Assembly: GCF_040219615.1 (NCBI RefSeq)
Contig: NZ_JAVJSE010000007.1
Location: 62,001 to 126,000, forward strand
DNA: 64,000 nt
Direction: 5' to 3'
Source of the DNA: Thalassobaculum_A sp040219615
GTDB lineage: Bacteria > Pseudomonadota > Alphaproteobacteria > Thalassobaculales > Thalassobaculaceae
Below, piece by piece: positions 34,851 to 44,258 of this stretch. The notes under the pieces are model-generated. The model saw only the letters and a program-made list of their open reading frames with translations. It ran no database searches and was not told where the DNA came from. Made by a program: the position numbers and the translations under genes. How positions within the stretch are numbered: position 1 is the first letter of the stretch; every line of letters begins with the position of its first letter.

Positions 34851-35330
34851 ATGCTCGCTCGACTGCAACGCTTTCTCGACCGGATCGAGTCGGGTGGCGG
34901 ATCCGCGACGGCGCCGCGCGACGAACTGGCGACCGCGGCGGCGGCCCTGCTGGCCAAGGCTGCGGCCCTCGACGGCGGGGTCGACCATCGCGAACGCGCG
35001 ATCGTGGCGGAACGGCTGGTCGAGCGTTTCGGTGTACCGCGCGACGAGATCGACCAGGTGATGGCCGAGGCGGCGCAGACCGCCGAGCACGCGGTCGACC
35101 TGTACGGGTTCACCCGGATCCTGAAGGACCGGCTGGACCACGAGGGCCGGCTGATGCTGATGGAGACGCTGTGGGAGGTGGTGTACGCCGACGGCACGCT
35201 GCACGACTACGAGGCGCAGCTGATGCGCCGGCTTGCCGGGCTGCTGTTCGTCGGCGACAAGGACAGCGGCGTGGCGCGCAAGCGCGCGCTTGCGAAACTC
35301 GGTCTTGATGATGCGGGTTCGAGCGATTAA
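34851..35330 (+). CDS. TerB-like protein
   Basis: The 159-residue helical protein has the TerB (DjlA-like) pattern: AAAALLAKAAALDGGVDHRERAIV (first acidic metal-binding helix) and VVYADGTLHDYEAQLMRRLAG (second). TerB-family proteins bind metal and occur in tellurite-resistance and membrane-stress settings; this isolated form is common in alphaproteobacteria. It lies 33 bp upstream of fdxA and may be cotranscribed. Confidence 0.85.
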   Translation: MLARLQRFLDRIESGGGSATAPRDELATAAAALLAKAAALDGGVDHRERAIVAERLVERFGVPRDEIDQVMAEAAQTAEHAVDLYGFTRILKDRLDHEGRLMLMETLWEVVYADGTLHDYEAQLMRRLAGLLFVGDKDSGVARKRALAKLGLDDAGSSD

Positions 35331-35363
35331 AGACCGGCGGGACGAGCCCCTGAGGAGACGTCG

Positions 35364-35702
35364 ATGACCTACGTCGTCACGGAAGCCTGCATCAAGTGCA
35401 AGTACACCGATTGCGTGGAAGTGTGTCCGGTGGACTGCTTCTACGAAGGCGCGAACATGCTGGTCATTCACCCCGACGAGTGCATCGACTGCGGTGTCTG
35501 CGAGCCGGAATGCCCGCCCGAGGCGATTCTGCCGGACACCGAGTCGGAGGCCGAGAAGTGGCTGGAGATGAACCGCGAGTACTCCGAGCAGTGGCCGAAC
35601 ATCACCCGGAAGATCGACGCCCTGCCGGAGGCCGACGCGATGCAGGCCGAGAAGGGCAAGTTCGATCGGTTCTTCAGCCCGAAGCCGGGGGAGGGCACAT
35701 GA
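35364..35702 (+). CDS. fdxA: Seven-iron ferredoxin
   Basis: The 112-residue ferredoxin has the first cluster motif CIKCKYTDCVEVCPVDC (Cys9, Cys17, Cys21, Cys25) and the second CIDCGVCEPECPPE, giving one [3Fe-4S] and one [4Fe-4S] cluster. The length and the C-terminal AEKGKFDRFFSPKPGE tail are typical of alphaproteobacterial FdxA, a soluble electron carrier. GAGGAGA precedes the ATG. Confidence 0.95.
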   Translation: MTYVVTEACIKCKYTDCVEVCPVDCFYEGANMLVIHPDECIDCGVCEPECPPEAILPDTESEAEKWLEMNREYSEQWPNITRKIDALPEADAMQAEKGKFDRFFSPKPGEGT

Positions 35703-36054
35703 CCGCACGGGCCGTCCGACCCGGGTTCCGGGGCGGCATTGTCACCCGACGTTAAGAGTCAGGTAACAACTCTCTGATTTAATGAAGACGCGGTGATTTT
35801 CCCTGGGTCCGCAGCGCCAGCTCGCGGCCGCGCCCTACCATTCTGTCCCGATTTATGGTACCGTTCCTTCGTTCGGAGTCGGGACGGAGAGTCATTCCCG
35901 GCCCCGTCCCCGCAAACCGTGGGACCAGTGACGAAACCAAAGTGTTTCGGACTGCCGTTCGGTGTCGATCATGGCACCGCGGCGGCGCGCCGGGTGGGGT
36001 GGCGCGTGTCTGGCCTGCGCGGGATCCTCGGAAGGACGTGAGACAGAGAGCCCG
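35703..36054. other. Intergenic region before carD
   Basis: This 352-bp region carries the carD leader and promoter. I can point to an AT-richer stretch (35750-35790) with a weak 5-bp dyad (agagt/actct), but no convincing promoter hexamers. No RNA gene was seen. Confidence 0.4.
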
Positions 36055-36555
36055 ATGACAAAGAAGAGCAGCGACTTCAAGACCGGCGATTTCGTGGTGT
36101 ACCCGACGCACGGCGTCGGTGAGATCAAGGGGACGGAGACTCAGATCGTGGCCGGCACCGAACTCGATCTGCTGGTGATCGACTTCGAGCAGGATCGGAT
36201 GACCCTGCGGATTCCGGTCGGCAAGGCCCGGACCAGCGGTCTGCGCCGGCTGAGCAGCCGCAAGCAGATGGACGCCGCCCTGCAGAAGCTGAAGGGGCGG
36301 GCGAAGGTGCGCCGGACCATGTGGTCGCGCCGGGCGCAGGAGTACGAGGCGAAGATCAACTCCGGCGATCCGGTGTCGATCGCCGAGGTGGTGCGCGATC
36401 TGCGGCGCTCCAGCAACCAGGCCGACCAGTCCTACAGCGAGCGCCAGATGTATCAGGCGGCGCTCGACCGGCTGGCCCGTGAGTTCGCGAAGATCGAGCA
36501 GATCGACGAGACCGCGGCGGTGGATCGTCTGGAAAAGCTGATGGACGCCGCCTGA
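36055..36555 (+). CDS. carD: CarD-family transcriptional regulator
   Basis: The 166-residue protein has an N-terminal RNA-polymerase-interacting Tudor-like domain (FKTGDFVVYPTHGVGEIKG ... IPVGKARTSGLRRLSS) and a C-terminal helical DNA-contacting domain (about 75-165). CarD binds the polymerase beta subunit and stabilises open complexes at many promoters. The ATG at 36055 matches the MTKKSSDF start of relatives; the open frame reaches further upstream but is not coding-like. Confidence 0.92.
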   Translation: MTKKSSDFKTGDFVVYPTHGVGEIKGTETQIVAGTELDLLVIDFEQDRMTLRIPVGKARTSGLRRLSSRKQMDAALQKLKGRAKVRRTMWSRRAQEYEAKINSGDPVSIAEVVRDLRRSSNQADQSYSERQMYQAALDRLAREFAKIEQIDETAAVDRLEKLMDAA

Positions 36556-36590
36556 CCGACGCCGCGTCGGTCGATCGGGGTCACGAACAG

Positions 36591-36624
36591 GGGGCGGCGC
36601 TTCGGCGCCGCCCCGTTTCGTTGG
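36591..36624 (+). terminator. Rho-independent terminator after carD
   Basis: A perfect 10-bp stem ggggcggcgc/gcgccgcccc with a UUCG tetraloop is followed by a modest T-rich stretch (gtttcgttgg). A smaller hairpin (7 bp, 36554-36572) overlaps the carD stop. Confidence 0.8.
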
Positions 36625-36788
36625 TCCGTCCGGCCGCCGGAGCCCGACCGGGGCGGCGGGATTGATGCCCGCCACGGATTTGTGTCGTGCCGCGCCTGAC
36701 GCCCGGAGCCGCCCCCCCCTTTCGCGCCCTTGGTCTGCCTGCTATCACCAGGGACCGAGACAACCGCGCCGGATCGCCACGAAACCGG

Positions 36789-37610
36789 ATGCCGACCAGC
36801 AATCAGCCCGAGCCCGTCTCCGAGCGCTTCATCGATCTGTCGCGCGCCCGGCGGATATGGGCGGTCGCCGCCGTGCACGGTGACGCCGAGCGCCTGTCCG
36901 CCCTGCACGACGCCATCGGCGCCCGGTTCGAGGGCGGCGATCGGCTGATCTACCTGGGCGACCTGCTGGGTGGCGGCGATGTTCGGGCGACCCTGTCGGA
37001 GGCCCTGCGGTTCCGTCGCTCGGTGCTGGCCCTGCCGCCGCTCTATCTGCCGGAAGACATCGTCTACCTGCGGGGACGCCAGGAGGAGATGTGGCACAAG
37101 CTGCTGCAGATCCATTTCGCGCCGAAGCCGAAGGACCTGCTGCACTGGATGCTGGAGCGCGGCGTAGACGCCACCCTGCGGAGCTATGGCGGCGACCCGG
37201 ACCAGGGCTTCGCCGCCGCCAACGAGGGCATGGTCGCCCTGACCCGCTGGACCGGCCGGCTGAAGGCGGCGATGCAGGCGGTCCCGGGCCACCATGCCTG
37301 GTTCTCGGCGCTGCGCCGCTATGCCCATTCCGGCCCCGGCGGCGTGTTGTTCGTGCATGCCGGGCTCGACCCGGCGCGCGCCCTGGCCGACCAGCGCGAT
37401 GCGTTCTGGTGGGAAAGCGGGGCCTTTGCGCGGGCCGCCTCGGGCTTCGAGGGCTTCGCCCGGATCGTCCGCGGCTTCGACCCGGCCGGCGGCGGCTGGT
37501 CCGAGGACGGCGCCATCCTCACGATCGATGCCGGCTGCGGCAAGGGCGGGCCGCTGGTCGCGGTCTGCCTGGCGCCCGACGGAAGCCTGCTGGACCGCCT
37601 CGAAGCCTGA
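36789..37610 (+). CDS. Metallophosphoesterase-like protein
   Basis: The 273-residue calcineurin-like protein has RIWAVAAVHGDAERL (first motif, DxH changed to VHGD), the YLGDLLGGG motif (GD), a PGHHAWF segment in place of GNHD, and a FVHAGLDP signature. The terminal ILTIDAGCGKGG resembles serine/threonine phosphatase-like and diadenosine tetraphosphatase proteins. The start was chosen at ATG 36789. Confidence 0.8.
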   Translation: MPTSNQPEPVSERFIDLSRARRIWAVAAVHGDAERLSALHDAIGARFEGGDRLIYLGDLLGGGDVRATLSEALRFRRSVLALPPLYLPEDIVYLRGRQEEMWHKLLQIHFAPKPKDLLHWMLERGVDATLRSYGGDPDQGFAAANEGMVALTRWTGRLKAAMQAVPGHHAWFSALRRYAHSGPGGVLFVHAGLDPARALADQRDAFWWESGAFARAASGFEGFARIVRGFDPAGGGWSEDGAILTIDAGCGKGGPLVAVCLAPDGSLLDRLEA

Positions 37611-37696
37611 CGACGGTGCCGGAGTGATCCGCCCGGCGTTCCGGTCCGTATGAGTAGCTAAGGCCGAAAGGCAAAAGCTTGGACAGGGGCCGGAAT

Positions 37697-38581
<885 letters not shown>

Positions 38582-38609
38582 CCGCCGCCCCCTCAGTAGG
38601 CTGGCGGCA

Positions 38610-40091
38610 TCAATAGGAGGCGTATTTCACCAGGCTCCCCGGGGCCGGCTCCTCGTCCGGGGCGAGGCCGTTGAGCACTCGGAACCGCGCTTCGGCCTGC
38701 GGGCCCTCGGGCATCCACCGGGCCAGCCGGGCGACGGTGTCGCCCGGTCGCACGGTATGGATTCTGAGCCGCAGCGGGTGTTCCCGGGCGGCTTCGGCCT
38801 CGCTGATCCGACGGAAGCTGAAAGTCGTTCGCTGCAGCGCCTCGGTCTGCCGGGCGGTGCTGTCCGACGGCGTCGCGAAGACGAATCGGTAGATCGCGGC
38901 GCCGCCGTCGATCGCCACGAGCCTGAGATCGACCGGGCCGCTGTCGGTCCGGATCCGGGTGACGCCGGTGGCGCCCGGCATGCCGTTGACCTCGATGTCC
39001 GTCAGGTCGGCCAGCGCGAGGCGGGCGCCCCAGCGCCGCTGGACGTAGGCACGCATCGCCGCGCGCGATTCCGGCTTGGCCGAGTCGAAGATGATCACCG
39101 ACCCGTCGGGTGCGCGGGCCTTCACCGCGCTGGTGCCGTTCACCAGGACATAGCCGGGCGGCACCGCGAACTCGAAGCGCAGCGTCGGATGCACGAACCG
39201 CCGGCCGCGCACATAGCCCTGTTCCGGCGAGTCGCCGTAGATCATGCCGTCGAGTCGCCGCAGATAGCCCTCGCGCTCCACGCGCCCGCCGCCCGGGCCA
39301 GTGCCGGTCGCGGCGGCCGCAGCCTCCTTCACCCGGTCGATCGTCCGCGGGTGGGTCGAGAGCAGGCTGAACTCGTCGGGATCGGCGGCGCTCCCGAGGA
39401 TCTCCGCGTCGAGCTTGGACTTGTCGCGCAGCTTGCTCAGGAACGAGGCCATGGCGCCGGGGTCGTAGCCGTCCCGGGTGAGATAGCGCAGGCCCAGGGA
39501 ATCCGCCTCGAACTCCTGCTCCCGGCTGTAGCTGCGCAGGTACAGGCCACCGATCGCGCTGCCGGCCTGGGCGACGCCGCTGTTCCCCGAGAGGACGCCG
39601 AGAAGCCCGGCGATCAGTTCGACACCGACCGCCCGGCCCTGCTGCTGGGCGCCGTGGCGGGCGGTGACGTGGCCGATCTCGTGACCGATGACGCCGGCCA
39701 GCTCGGCCTCGCTTTCGGCAAGCGCCATCAGCCCGCGGGTGACGTAGACATAGCCGCCGGGCAGGGCGAAGGCGTTCACCATCGGCGAGTCGAGCACCGT
39801 GAACCTGAACGGCAGTCCGGCCTGCTCCGAGTTGGCGACCAGGCCCGCGCCGAGTTGCGAGACGTAGGCCTGGATGGCCTGGTCGTCGTAGGCGCCGCCG
39901 AACTCCGCCAGGATCTTCGGATGCTCCGCGGCGCCGACCTTCCGCTCCTCCTCCGGGGACATCAGGGTAAAGACCTGCTGCCCGGTGGCCGGGTTGGTCG
40001 AGCAGCCGGTCAGGCCGGTGGCACCGAACGCGATGGCGCCGGCCAGCAGGACGACGGCGAACGGGCGGGGCAATCGGGACGGTGTCTTCAT
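38610..40091 (-). CDS. M48-family metalloprotease lipoprotein
   Basis: The 493-residue protein has a lipobox LTGC (Cys30), so it is a lipoprotein facing the periplasm. The zinc site is HEIGH (His137-Glu138-xx-His141) with the third ligand in EFEAD. This resembles the BepA/LoiP-type M48 quality-control proteases of the outer membrane. The C-terminal part (about 315-490) adds a beta domain and a LysM-like stretch (HTVRPGDTVARLARWM), suggesting peptidoglycan contact. Confidence 0.88.
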   Translation of the reverse strand: MKTPSRLPRPFAVVLLAGAIAFGATGLTGCSTNPATGQQVFTLMSPEEERKVGAAEHPKILAEFGGAYDDQAIQAYVSQLGAGLVANSEQAGLPFRFTVLDSPMVNAFALPGGYVYVTRGLMALAESEAELAGVIGHEIGHVTARHGAQQQGRAVGVELIAGLLGVLSGNSGVAQAGSAIGGLYLRSYSREQEFEADSLGLRYLTRDGYDPGAMASFLSKLRDKSKLDAEILGSAADPDEFSLLSTHPRTIDRVKEAAAAATGTGPGGGRVEREGYLRRLDGMIYGDSPEQGYVRGRRFVHPTLRFEFAVPPGYVLVNGTSAVKARAPDGSVIIFDSAKPESRAAMRAYVQRRWGARLALADLTDIEVNGMPGATGVTRIRTDSGPVDLRLVAIDGGAAIYRFVFATPSDSTARQTEALQRTTFSFRRISEAEAAREHPLRLRIHTVRPGDTVARLARWMPEGPQAEARFRVLNGLAPDEEPAPGSLVKYASY

Positions 40092-40149
40092 CGGTGCCTG
40101 TCGGTCCTCGGGTCACACGACATTCGAACGGACGATCTGGGAATTTCCG

Positions 40150-41004
40150 TCATTCCTCCAGCACTTCCAAGGCTTCCGGGTGGGTCAGCTCGATCATCGG
40201 GCCGTTCAGCGGGAAAACCCAGCCCCGGCCGCGCACCCGCAGGCCGGCCAGGTCGCCGAGGTCGATGCCGGCGCGGTCGAACAGGCGGCGGACGCCGGGC
40301 TGGGCCCGGAACGTGAAGTCGCGGCGCCAGTCGGGGCCGAAATTCAGATAGGCGGTCCCGCGGACCACCGCGGCGTCCACCACCCGGCCCTCGACGACCT
40401 GGACGCTGTCGAGGTCGCCCCAGGTCTCCGCCGGGTTGCGGATCCGGTAGAACCGGTTGCCCCATATGCCGCGGCGGGCGGCGCGCGCGGTTCGCTCGAG
40501 ATCCAGCATTGCCACGGTGCCGGTGGCGGTGCGCGGCTGGGTGTAGACCCGCGCCAGTCCGTCCATCAGCAGGGCTGCCTGCAGCCACAGGCCGTCGTCG
40601 CGGACCGCATGGGCCAGGCTTCGGCCCCAGCGGTCGAAGCGGTCGGCCGGATGCCAGAGCGTCACCTCCCGGCCGAGCAGGGCACGCTCTGACGCGGTCG
40701 TCGCCTCGGCGGCCAGCGGCCATGCCGGGTGCTCGCCGCGCGCCGGTTCCGGGGCCTGGACTCCGGCGAGCCGCACCTCGGTCCCGCCCTGCAGGGCGAA
40801 GGCGTCGCCGGCGAGTACGGCGGACACCACCCCCGTCGCGCCGCGAGCCAGTCCGGCCGGAAGCGCCGGTCCGGGACGGCTGGCGGCAACGGCGGGCCCG
40901 GCCTGTGCTACCCCGGCCAGCACGAGGCCGACCAGGCCGGCCCCGACTCGACGCCGGGTCGGGCGGTATCGGACGGATCCGGGACCGGCGGTTTCGACGA
41001 TCAT
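40150..41004 (-). CDS. Exported thermonuclease (SNase)-like protein
   Basis: The 284-residue exported protein has an N-terminal signal/anchor (about 20-41) and an SNase-like OB-fold: GVVSAVLAGDAFALQGGTEVRLAGVQAPEP, LLGREVTLWHPADRFDRWGRSLAHA, LLMDGLARVYTQP and ARRGIWG. The usual first catalytic Arg is retained, while part of the Ca-binding Asp set is altered, so activity is uncertain. A C-terminal extension (about 190-280) has an unidentified fold. Confidence 0.75.
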   Translation of the reverse strand: MIVETAGPGSVRYRPTRRRVGAGLVGLVLAGVAQAGPAVAASRPGPALPAGLARGATGVVSAVLAGDAFALQGGTEVRLAGVQAPEPARGEHPAWPLAAEATTASERALLGREVTLWHPADRFDRWGRSLAHAVRDDGLWLQAALLMDGLARVYTQPRTATGTVAMLDLERTARAARRGIWGNRFYRIRNPAETWGDLDSVQVVEGRVVDAAVVRGTAYLNFGPDWRRDFTFRAQPGVRRLFDRAGIDLGDLAGLRVRGRGWVFPLNGPMIELTHPEALEVLEE

Positions 41005-41121
41005 GCTTCAGGATACCAGCATCCGGCGAGCGAGCGAGCGCCGGACACAGTCGCCTCCCGGGGACCGTCGCGGGCCGGACGGCGGGGAGGCATCGCCGTC
41101 CGGCCCGGCACCCGGTATGCC

Positions 41122-41571
41122 TCAGCCGCGAAGGCTGCGCAGCATCCAGGTGGCCTTGTCGTGCACGGTGACGCGGGCCGTCAGCATGTCGGCGGTCGAC
41201 GGGTCACCGTTCTCCTCGGCGGTCTCGACGCCGGCCTTCAGCGACTTCGAGATCGTCTCGTTGCTGTCGATCAGGTCGTCGATCATCCCCTTGGCGTCGA
41301 TCCCGTTCTTCGGATCGGCGATCTGGGCGATCTCCTTGAACGCCGCCAGTCCGCCCGGCGCCGGGGCGTCGAGGGCGCGGATCCGCTCCGCCAGCTCGTC
41401 GACTGCCGCGAACCCGTCCGTGTACTGCTCCTCGAACAGATTGTGCAGGCCGTAGAAGTTCGGCCCCACCACGTTCCAGTGGTAGGTCTGGGTCTTCAGC
41501 GCCAGGGCGAAGGTGTCGGCCAGGGCCTGTTCCAGCGCCTTGACGACGGGGTCGGTGTTGCGGGTCATCAT
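41122..41571 (-). CDS. dps: Dps-family ferritin-like DNA-protection protein
   Basis: The 149-residue Dps protein has the ferroxidase motifs LALKTQTYHWNVVGPNF and LHNLFEEQYTDGFAAVDELAERI, with the usual His, Asp and Glu ligands. It stores iron, uses peroxide to oxidise it and shields DNA. AGGAG precedes the two adjacent ATGs (41571 and 41568); either may be used. It is divergent from oxyR, which is expected to activate it. Confidence 0.92.
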   Translation of the reverse strand: MMTRNTDPVVKALEQALADTFALALKTQTYHWNVVGPNFYGLHNLFEEQYTDGFAAVDELAERIRALDAPAPGGLAAFKEIAQIADPKNGIDAKGMIDDLIDSNETISKSLKAGVETAEENGDPSTADMLTARVTVHDKATWMLRSLRG

Positions 41572-41657
41572 GCCTCTCCTTTCGGGTCGTGCCGTCGGGA
41601 CCGCCGGGGCGGGATCAACGGCTTCGGGACAATACGTAGGTGTTGGGATACCGTTAT

Positions 41658-41697
41658 CCAATCGATTGGTCCGACTGGTTCGATAGGTTTGATCTAT
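41658..41697. promoter_or_regulatory. OxyR-type operator and palindrome between dps and oxyR
   Basis: The exact motif ATAG-N7-CTAT (41683-41697), the OxyR consensus half, overlaps the first bases of oxyR. Extending it by the same 11-bp period upstream gives weaker tetramers ATCG (41661-41664) and CGAC (41672-41675). A perfect 12-bp palindrome ccaatcgattgg (41658-41669) and a ggata-ccgt-tatcc dyad (41646-41659) adjoin it. This is a likely site for OxyR autoregulation and dps control. Confidence 0.65.
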
Positions 41698-42628
41698 GAC
41701 ATTCCGGGGACTCTCCCTGCGTGACCTCGAGTATCTGGTGGCGGTCGCCGACCACGGTCACTTCGGCCGTGCCGCCGACGCCTGTCGGGTGAGTCAACCC
41801 TCGTTGTCGGCCGGGGTTCGCAAAGTCGAGGACTCGATCGGCGTCAAGGTGTTCGAGCGCACCAGCCGCAAGGTCATGCCGACCCGCGTCGGCGAGGAGG
41901 TGGTGCGCCGGGCCCGCGCCGTTCTCGCCGCCGCCGCCCGCATGATGGATGCCGGCGTCGAGTCGTCGGCACCGCTGGTCGGGACTTTCGCGCTCGGGGC
42001 GATCGCCACGGTCGGCCCCTACCTGTTCCCGCACGCCCTGGCGCCGCTGCGCGACGCCTATCCCGACCTCGCGCTCAGCATCGAGGAGGGGCTGACCGAA
42101 CATCTGCTGATCCGACTGCGCGAGGGCGCGCTGGATGCCGTGGTGCTGTCGCCGCCGGTCGACGATCACGGCCTCGTCCTGATCCCGCTGTACCGTGAGC
42201 CCTTCCGGCTGGCGGTCGAGGCGCGATCGCCGCTGGCGACCGCCCCGACGGTGGCACTCGGCGAACTCGACCCGGCCGGTGCGGTTCTGCTGGAAGAGGG
42301 GCATTGCCTGCGCGATCAGGCGCTGACGCTGTGCAGGGCGAGCGGCGGCCGGCCACGCCACACCGCGATGAGCCTGGAGACCCTGAAGGCGATGGTGGCG
42401 GCCGGCGTCGGCTATAGCCTGGTTCCGGCCGGCGCGGTGACCGGGGACACCGACCATGGCGGCCTGGTCCGCTACCGGACGTTGCCGGACGACCGGATCG
42501 GCCGGACCGTCTCGCTCGCGTATCGCCGCTCGCGGGACCGGGTCGACGATGTCCGGCAGCTGGCGGCGGTTCTGCGCCAAAATCGCCCGCCGGCAACCGT
42601 CGCAATCGCCGGTTTTGACAATCCCTGA
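41696..42628 (+). CDS. oxyR: OxyR hydrogen-peroxide sensor (LysR family)
   Basis: The 310-residue protein has the LysR HTH (LRDLEYLVAVADHGHFGRAADACRVSQPSLSAGVRKVED) and the redox pair in GHCLRDQALTLC: Cys204 and Cys213, spaced nine as in E. coli C199/C208. Peroxide forms the disulfide and activates DNA binding. It is divergent from dps across a 124-bp gap that carries an OxyR-type motif, some of it over the oxyR start. Confidence 0.93.
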   Translation: MTFRGLSLRDLEYLVAVADHGHFGRAADACRVSQPSLSAGVRKVEDSIGVKVFERTSRKVMPTRVGEEVVRRARAVLAAAARMMDAGVESSAPLVGTFALGAIATVGPYLFPHALAPLRDAYPDLALSIEEGLTEHLLIRLREGALDAVVLSPPVDDHGLVLIPLYREPFRLAVEARSPLATAPTVALGELDPAGAVLLEEGHCLRDQALTLCRASGGRPRHTAMSLETLKAMVAAGVGYSLVPAGAVTGDTDHGGLVRYRTLPDDRIGRTVSLAYRRSRDRVDDVRQLAAVLRQNRPPATVAIAGFDNP

Positions 42629-42671
42629 CCGCCGCCCGATAACCACTGGCGGAGCGAATGACGAGGGTGCC

Positions 42672-43628
42672 GTGGCGCGCGACGACCTGTTTCCGGAGAT
42701 CCCGTTCCGCCGCAGCGGCTTCCTCGACGTCGGCGATGGCCACCGGCTGTACTGGGAGGAGAGCGGCAACCCGGCGGGCACCCCGGTGGTGTTCCTGCAC
42801 GGCGGCCCGGGTTCGGGCACCTCGCCGGCCCAGCGCCGGTTCTTCGACCCGCACGCCTGGCGGATCGTGCTGTTCGACCAGCGCGGCGCCGGCCGCTCGA
42901 CGCCGCACGCTTCGCTGCGGGCCAACACCACGCCGCACCTGGTCGACGACATCGAGCGCCTGCGCGAGCATCTCGGGGTCGAGCGCTGGATGGTGTTCGG
43001 CGGCTCCTGGGGCTCGACCCTGGCGCTCGCCTACGGGCAGGCGCATCCGGGGCGCTGCCTCGGCTTCATGCTGCGCGGCATCTTCCTCGGCCGGCCCAGC
43101 GAGGTCGACTGGTTCCTGTCCGGCGTGCGCGCGCTCTACCCGGACGCCTGGCGCCGGTTCGCCGAGCTGGTGCCCGAGGCCGAGCGCGGCGACCTGCTGA
43201 GCGCCTACTGCGCCCGCCTGTTCGATCCCCGGCCCGAGGTGCACATGCCGGCGGCCCGGGCCTGGGCGCGCTACGAGGCGGCGTGCTCGGCGCTGGTACC
43301 GGATCCGCGGCAGCTCGCGGAGATGGAGAACGACCACCACTCGCTGGCGCTGTCCCGCATCGAGGCGCACTACTTCGCGAACCGGCTGTTCCTGCCGCCG
43401 GCCGGGCTGCTGGCCGGCATGCACCGGCTGGCCGGCCTGCCGGCGATCATCGTGCAGGGTCGCTACGACGTGATCTGCCCGATGACGTCGGCCGACGCCC
43501 TGGCGCGCGCCTGGAGCGGCGCGGAGTTCGTGGTGGTGCCGGACGCCGGCCACGCCGCCATGGAGCCCGGCATCCGCCGCGCCCTGGTGCGCGCGACCGA
43601 GCGCATGAAGACCCAGCTGGCGGCGTAG
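42672..43628 (+). CDS. pip: Proline iminopeptidase
   Basis: The 318-residue alpha/beta-hydrolase of the S33 family, the typical length for Pip, has oxyanion motif HGGPGSGTSP, nucleophile elbow GGSWGSTLAL, catalytic Asp in GRYDVICP and His in DAGHAAMEP. It releases N-terminal proline from peptides. It uses a GTG start, and GAGGG precedes it. It lies 43 bp after oxyR. Confidence 0.93.
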   Translation: MARDDLFPEIPFRRSGFLDVGDGHRLYWEESGNPAGTPVVFLHGGPGSGTSPAQRRFFDPHAWRIVLFDQRGAGRSTPHASLRANTTPHLVDDIERLREHLGVERWMVFGGSWGSTLALAYGQAHPGRCLGFMLRGIFLGRPSEVDWFLSGVRALYPDAWRRFAELVPEAERGDLLSAYCARLFDPRPEVHMPAARAWARYEAACSALVPDPRQLAEMENDHHSLALSRIEAHYFANRLFLPPAGLLAGMHRLAGLPAIIVQGRYDVICPMTSADALARAWSGAEFVVVPDAGHAAMEPGIRRALVRATERMKTQLAA

Positions 43629-43657
43629 CGCCGGCTGTCGGCATCGAGGCGGCGGGT

Positions 43658-43764
43658 GGGTCCCGGAGCCGGGCGCTCACGCGCCCCCTCCGGAATGACG
43701 GATCAAATGGATCGTCATCCCGGAGAGTCCGCGTCAGCGGACGATCCGGAACCCACGAAGCGAC
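43658..43764. repeat. Intergenic palindromic repeat, copy 2
   Basis: The unit starts gggtcccgga and contains ggaatgacgg, then gtcatcccgga, and ends ggaacccacgaagcgac. It is homologous in layout to 29590-29719 and likewise lies between convergent genes. Confidence 0.7.
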
Positions 43765-43776
43765 GTCCGCCTGCCG

Positions 43777-44241
43777 CTAAAGGACCTGGAACACCCGGTA
43801 GATCGGCCCGCTCGGCTCGCGCCGGCCGGTGGCGATGAAGCAGGCCTTGTTCAGCCAGGCGTACTTGCCGTCGGCGGCGGTCTCGAAGAACGGCGCGGTC
43901 CGGAAGTACACCTGGCTCGGGTCGACCGGCTCGCCGGCCGCCAGCTTGGCCATGACGTCGGCCGGGCCGTGGCGCAGGCCCTTGTAGGTCATGTAGATCA
44001 GGGCGCCGTCGTCGGTCTCCATGGTCAGCCTGACGTCGAGCTGGGTGACCGCGTCGCTGCGGTTCAGGATCCAGTCGCCGCCGCCGTCCTGCACCGTGCC
44101 CTTCAGCCGCGGTCCCTCGAAGGTGCCGGCCGTCACCCGGGCGATCCGCCGGTCGCCGTACTGGGTGTTGCCGACCGCCGCCAGCGGCATGGCGACGCTG
44201 AGCCGCATCTCCATCAGGAATTCGGTCCGGATCTCGGACAT
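43777..44241 (-). CDS. DUF3237 family protein
   Basis: The 154-residue protein has the pattern of DUF3237, a beta-barrel family of unknown function: GTFEGPRLKGTVQDGGGDWI, LDVRLTMETDDGALIYMTYKG and YFRTAPFFETA...YAWLNKACFIATGRR. It lies 17 bp downstream of the IlvD/Edd dehydratase, so it is probably cotranscribed and may act on the same sugar acid path. Confidence 0.9.
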   Translation of the reverse strand: MSEIRTEFLMEMRLSVAMPLAAVGNTQYGDRRIARVTAGTFEGPRLKGTVQDGGGDWILNRSDAVTQLDVRLTMETDDGALIYMTYKGLRHGPADVMAKLAAGEPVDPSQVYFRTAPFFETAADGKYAWLNKACFIATGRREPSGPIYRVFQVL

Positions 44242-44258
44242 AGTCTGGATCTCCCCTG

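Noticed and set aside
35739..35769. TTGTCA promoter before carD
   Set aside because: No -10 hexamer with good match lies 16-18 bases downstream.
36554..36572. Second terminator hairpin at the end of carD
   Set aside because: The stem is only 7 bp, overlaps the stop codon and has no T tract; the stem at 36591 is the better terminator.
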